From Fragilariopsis cylindrus CCMP1102 (Eukaryota > Bacillariophyta > Bacillariophyceae > Bacillariales > Bacillariaceae), in contig FMBT01000627.1 of NCBI GenBank assembly GCA_900095095.1, positions 1 through 33,750 on the forward strand: a stretch of DNA of 33,750 nt, in the 5' to 3' direction. The translations under genes were made by a program, and so were the position numbers. Within the stretch, counting starts at the first letter, position 1. Each line of letters begins with the position of its first letter. Of the stretch, positions 30,685-33,750 are shown one piece after another. A model generated the notes under the pieces. The model did not search any database and had not been told where the DNA came from. It saw only the letters and a list, made by a program, of their open reading frames with translations.

Positions 30685-31116
30685 TCATGTAAAGGAATCA
30701 ATGATTAACGATGCTGTCAATCCAATTATCAGCAGGATTTGCTTTGTTGTAGTCGCCGCTGTACCACCTGCAATTTCTGGCGGCGGTGGTGGCCTTACCC
30801 GGTAATCATGCTTGGCTGCCAACGTTTGATATAACGTCGACCCATAATAACCATTCAATGAAAAGAACAATTCTTCTGAATAGATTCCTGTTTCTCCTCC
30901 ATACAGCTTGTCTAACCTGTCCATACATTCATCATCCCTCGCAGTCAGATAAAATGCAGATCCAAAAGTTGTTCCTCCATCAAAATCTAAATTGACTATA
31001 GTATCGTTGCATACAACAGTGACATATATAGAACAGTGTAAAAGCACAGAGAAAAGGAGAAGAATATAATGAGAAAAGGAAATAAATAAAGTTACTGTTT
31101 GTTTTTCTGTCGCCAT
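30685..31116 (-). CDS. Small secreted protein with GPI-like tail
   Basis: Starting at the second ATG (31116), the product is 143 residues: a signal peptide with a strong hydrophobic core (FISFSHYILLLFSVLLHC), a short mature part (DGGTTFGSAFYLTARDDECM), a PPPPP run and a hydrophobic C-terminus (QILLIIGLTASLIIDSF) typical of a GPI signal. The first ATG (31176) would add 20 residues encoded by a degenerate pentanucleotide repeat and bury the signal peptide, so I prefer the second. No family is recognised. It fits the run of surface proteins in this part of the window. Confidence 0.6.
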   Translation of the reverse strand: MATEKQTVTLFISFSHYILLLFSVLLHCSIYVTVVCNDTIVNLDFDGGTTFGSAFYLTARDDECMDRLDKLYGGETGIYSEELFFSLNGYYGSTLYQTLAAKHDYRVRPPPPPEIAGGTAATTTKQILLIIGLTASLIIDSFT

Positions 31117-31129
31117 TTTGTTGGTTGCT

Positions 31130-31172
31130 ACTGCACTGCACTGCACTGCACTGAACTGAATTGAATTGAACT
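31130..31172. repeat. Degenerate pentanucleotide repeat (TGCAC / TGAAC / TGAAT)
   Basis: Four ctgca units merge into tgaac and tgaat units, just upstream of the preferred start codon of the small secreted gene, so it could vary the leader length. Confidence 0.8.
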
Positions 31173-31176
31173 GCAT

Positions 31177-31450
31177 AATACGTACTGGTCACAACCGTTT
31201 CCCTTTTGAATAAATTGCCAAACAATAGAGAATAAAAACCGAATTGTCAGTCAGATGATAACTCTTTGTTCCAATTGACGTCAAAACAAAATAATAGCTA
31301 CACAAAACGGATATGCTTACCTGTAATTCACTTCCTGGCCAATACTGAACACTTCGTCGTTGTAATCGTACTATTATTACTACTATCATTAGCATCCGTT
31401 ACGTCTGGTACTGGTGGCGGAGTATGTAGTTGAGTTCGTACACCATAATG
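31177..31450. other. Intergenic region
   Basis: Short AT-rich sequence between two minus-strand loci. I see no gene or repeat in it. Confidence 0.5.
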
Positions 31451-33750
31451 CTATCTGTGGCAAAAACCATCTGATATTTCTTTAAAGAAATCAGAGTCAA
31501 CAAGTTGTACACCAAATTGTTTGTTTTCTAAATACTTCCATCGGATGGTTGTACGAAAACGTTGTGTTTTACCAGATTTTCCATCTCCTGTTGCAATTGC
31601 ATCAGTTGTTAATATCTCTATTAGGTCCGATGTTGGTCCTGATGCTGACGATAATAATGATGATGGGGGAAAATGTTAACACGGACCACTTGTTTTAGTA
31701 CTAGTACTATTACCATCACCATCATCATCTAAACTATCATCATCAAGACCTATTCTTTGACAACCTTCAGTCCATATTTCTATTTGTATCATATCACTTG
31801 ATATTGCATCACTTAAAGAGTATAACAATTGAAAATCAAGTCTAGATCCGCCATCAATTTCATCAAATACTACCTTTGGTATAGATATTTCCCCAAAACG
31901 GATTTTGTTGTCCAACTTGTAGTTGTCGTTGTTGCGGTCCATTACCTGTACTTATTGTACTCTCATAGTAGTATTTCGTTGTAACATCCTTTGCAATAGA
32001 AATTGTTGATCTTGATCTTGCTGTTGCTGGTGTATCATATTGCTGTAGTTGCTGCTGCTGCTGCTGCTGCTGCTGCCCATGTTCAGCACGTCGCAATAAC
32101 AAGTTTCCGTTGCCGTTGTCGGTCTTCGTTGCTACTATTATCATCAGTGTTAGTATTTTTACCATCACCAAATTGTAAATTTGCTCTTCCTGTTACTTTC
32201 ACCATCAACGGTAAGAATGAATAGGAAATATTTTTTGGCGAAGATAATGACATGGATGATACTAATTGTGAGGTTGATGTTTCCTTATTAATTCTACGCC
32301 GAGGAATATAAAAATTCAGATCGTAATAATGTATCAACAGCGCAAACAATTTCACCCTCATAGTAAGGATTAGGTTCACATTTCATTTCTGATAATCTGA
32401 GTAGTGATGAATATCCATTTTCTACAGACTTTTGACGATAAGCAAAAGCTACAAAATCGTCATCCTCATTTTCCATCTCAATCTTAGTATCAGTCATCTC
32501 GTCATCAACAGGTTCTTTATAGAGCACTGCTTCAAATAAAAGTGTTTGAACATTTGTGACTGATACTAATCCTGTGGAATACTTATCAGGTTTCACACAT
32601 ATACGTAGTATTGCCCCCTGAGGAAATGAAATCCTTCTGTGATCATTGGTTTTATTGTTTCCGCAGCAGCCACCGAATTAATACTATGACATACCTCATA
32701 CATTAATCCAGCAGCTAATCCTGTCTGATCGGCAATAATAGGTAAATTTTTTCCATTACATTATATACGCATCCACACCGTAGGGATAATCGTCCGGAGT
32801 TTTGTTGATTTTCTTTTCGTTTTGTATAGGCATCCAATAGAACCACTGTGGAATCATTAATCACAAATATATCTTCTAATACAATAATTGTTTCAATAGT
32901 ATTGATTTCAAATTTTTTATCTTTTAATAATGATATTCTGACACAAAATTCGATGTTGTTATCACTACCATCTATTGTTCGTAATGTTGGATATTCTTCT
33001 ATTAATAATCGTATAGTCATATCATCTATTTTTCCACCTAGTAACATATCAAGTCGTGCTATAGATATCTTATCACTATTTTCATCAATATAATCATAAT
33101 CAAAATCATCATCATTATTATCTTCATTGCTAATAGCGATAGACGTTGCTGCATAATCAAATGGTGAAAATGTAGGATCATTTACTGTTGTTCCTACTAT
33201 AAGTTCCACAGGATCATTACCATTATTATAAAGACATCCACGATCATATAAACGTATTTCAATACTAGTTTTAGCTGCATCAGTCTTTCTTGTACATCTT
33301 TAACGACCTCACTGATATAGGATATTCTAATATAAAATTCCACTGTCCACCCTTCCTATTCAAATCATATTCAAATAATGTTGGTTCTACAGGTAAATTA
33401 AATGGATCATCTATAATATCTTTATATATCAAATACGGATTTACTTTCTTTTCTTCTTCATCCTCTTCTACTTCCTCAAATCCACATCCTCCTCTTCAGT
33501 CGTCGTATTCGTCGTCGTCGTATTTGTATCTTCATCTTTTTCTATTTGTTCCCCAAAATCGATATAATCCGTCGTCTGATTATAATCATCTGCACTTGCT
33601 GGTTTAGCATTAATTATAGCCACGCCTATTTTACTACTATTATATTATTTGTCGACGATAGGAGAATAAGAAAGTAGCACAAAACAGTACGTATTTGTGA
33701 ACGCGTACATCTTGTAATAGGGACGGATATGGGTAACTTCGATTCATCAT
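31451..33750 (-). pseudogene. Large extracellular-family gene broken by many frame changes, 5' end at window edge
   Basis: Pieces of one protein follow in order on the minus strand. A start MMNRSYPYPSLLQ at the window edge leads to a hydrophobic segment (KYVLFCATFLFS). Acidic and Thr-rich linkers follow. Next is a block with GCLYNNGNDP, then EFCVRISLLKD and INTIETIIVLEDIF. A second block reads VDAYICNGKN, then PQGAILRICVKPDKYS and VTNVQTLLFEAVL. Then come VTGRANLQFGDG, a polyQ run (about 32045-32080), WTEGCQRIGL, and finally TIRWKYLENKQFG before a stop at 31451. This pattern of C-N-x-N and QG-x-L-x-ICV blocks matches, from memory, a large family of diatom secreted proteins. About eight frame changes (near 33640, 33480, 33295, 32780, 32660, 32305, 32110, 31915) and a stop at 31676 interrupt it, without GT..AG introns. 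Gene decay is likely; local sequence error is possible. Confidence 0.65.
32045..32080. repeat. CTG tract encoding polyglutamine on the minus strand
   Basis: A run of CTG/TTG codons reads as nine or more Gln, then LQQ, inside the broken extracellular-family gene. Confidence 0.8.

Overview
The window looks like nuclear DNA of a diatom (stramenopile), though no species can be named from it. The genes are eukaryotic, AT-rich and intron-poor, with GT..AG introns of 159 and 251 bases where they occur. Several proteins are secreted or GPI-anchor-like. One carries a proline/threonine-rich linker (PTE/PTD/SPT repeats), and another locus resembles a large extracellular family that I associate with diatom genomes. 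There are no operons, phage, CRISPR or bacterial features.

Layout. 1-2360: non-coding, with short hairpin repeats and a CTG/TTG tract. 2361-3089 (+): small secreted protein with two six-cysteine modules and a disturbed C-terminus. 3575-4250 (-): decayed fasciclin (FAS1) gene. 5456-7531 (+): fusion of an SsuA/THI5-like domain with a FolD-like methylene-tetrahydrofolate dehydrogenase/cyclohydrolase domain in which two canonical catalytic positions appear changed. 8101-8563: two tandem 215-base copies of a strongly hairpin-forming element. 9013-10169 (-): class 3 lipase broken by one frameshift. 11635-13784 (+): Golgi-type sulfotransferase with one intron inside its PAPS-binding loop. 14138-14641 (-) and 15185-16435 (+): head-to-head secreted proteins sharing a six-cysteine C-terminal domain. 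18643-23337 (-): 1511-residue RNA-binding protein made of two exons (ST7-like region, two RRMs, three zinc knuckles, glycine-rich tail). 23338-27961: about 4.6 kb with no gene recognised, possibly transposon debris. 27962-29506 (-): secreted protein with three divergent repeats and a GPI-like tail. 30212-30520 and 30685-31116 (-): small membrane or secreted proteins. 31451-33750 (-): large secreted-family gene broken by about eight frame changes.

How the genes relate. This is not a single pathway. The clear theme is cell-surface and secretory function: six loci encode signal-peptide, GPI-like or extracellular-family proteins, and the sulfotransferase probably modifies secreted glycans. The fusion enzyme (probably mitochondrial) and the RNA-binding protein (probably nuclear or in RNP granules) are housekeeping-like and intact. 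Frame breaks cluster in fast-evolving surface genes, while the 4.5 kb of RNA-binding coding sequence is clean. This favours real decay for the heavily broken loci, although single-base assembly errors could explain the isolated breaks.

The most unusual items are the THI5-like/FolD fusion, the shared six-cysteine domain of the divergent pair, and the tandem structured element at 8101-8563.
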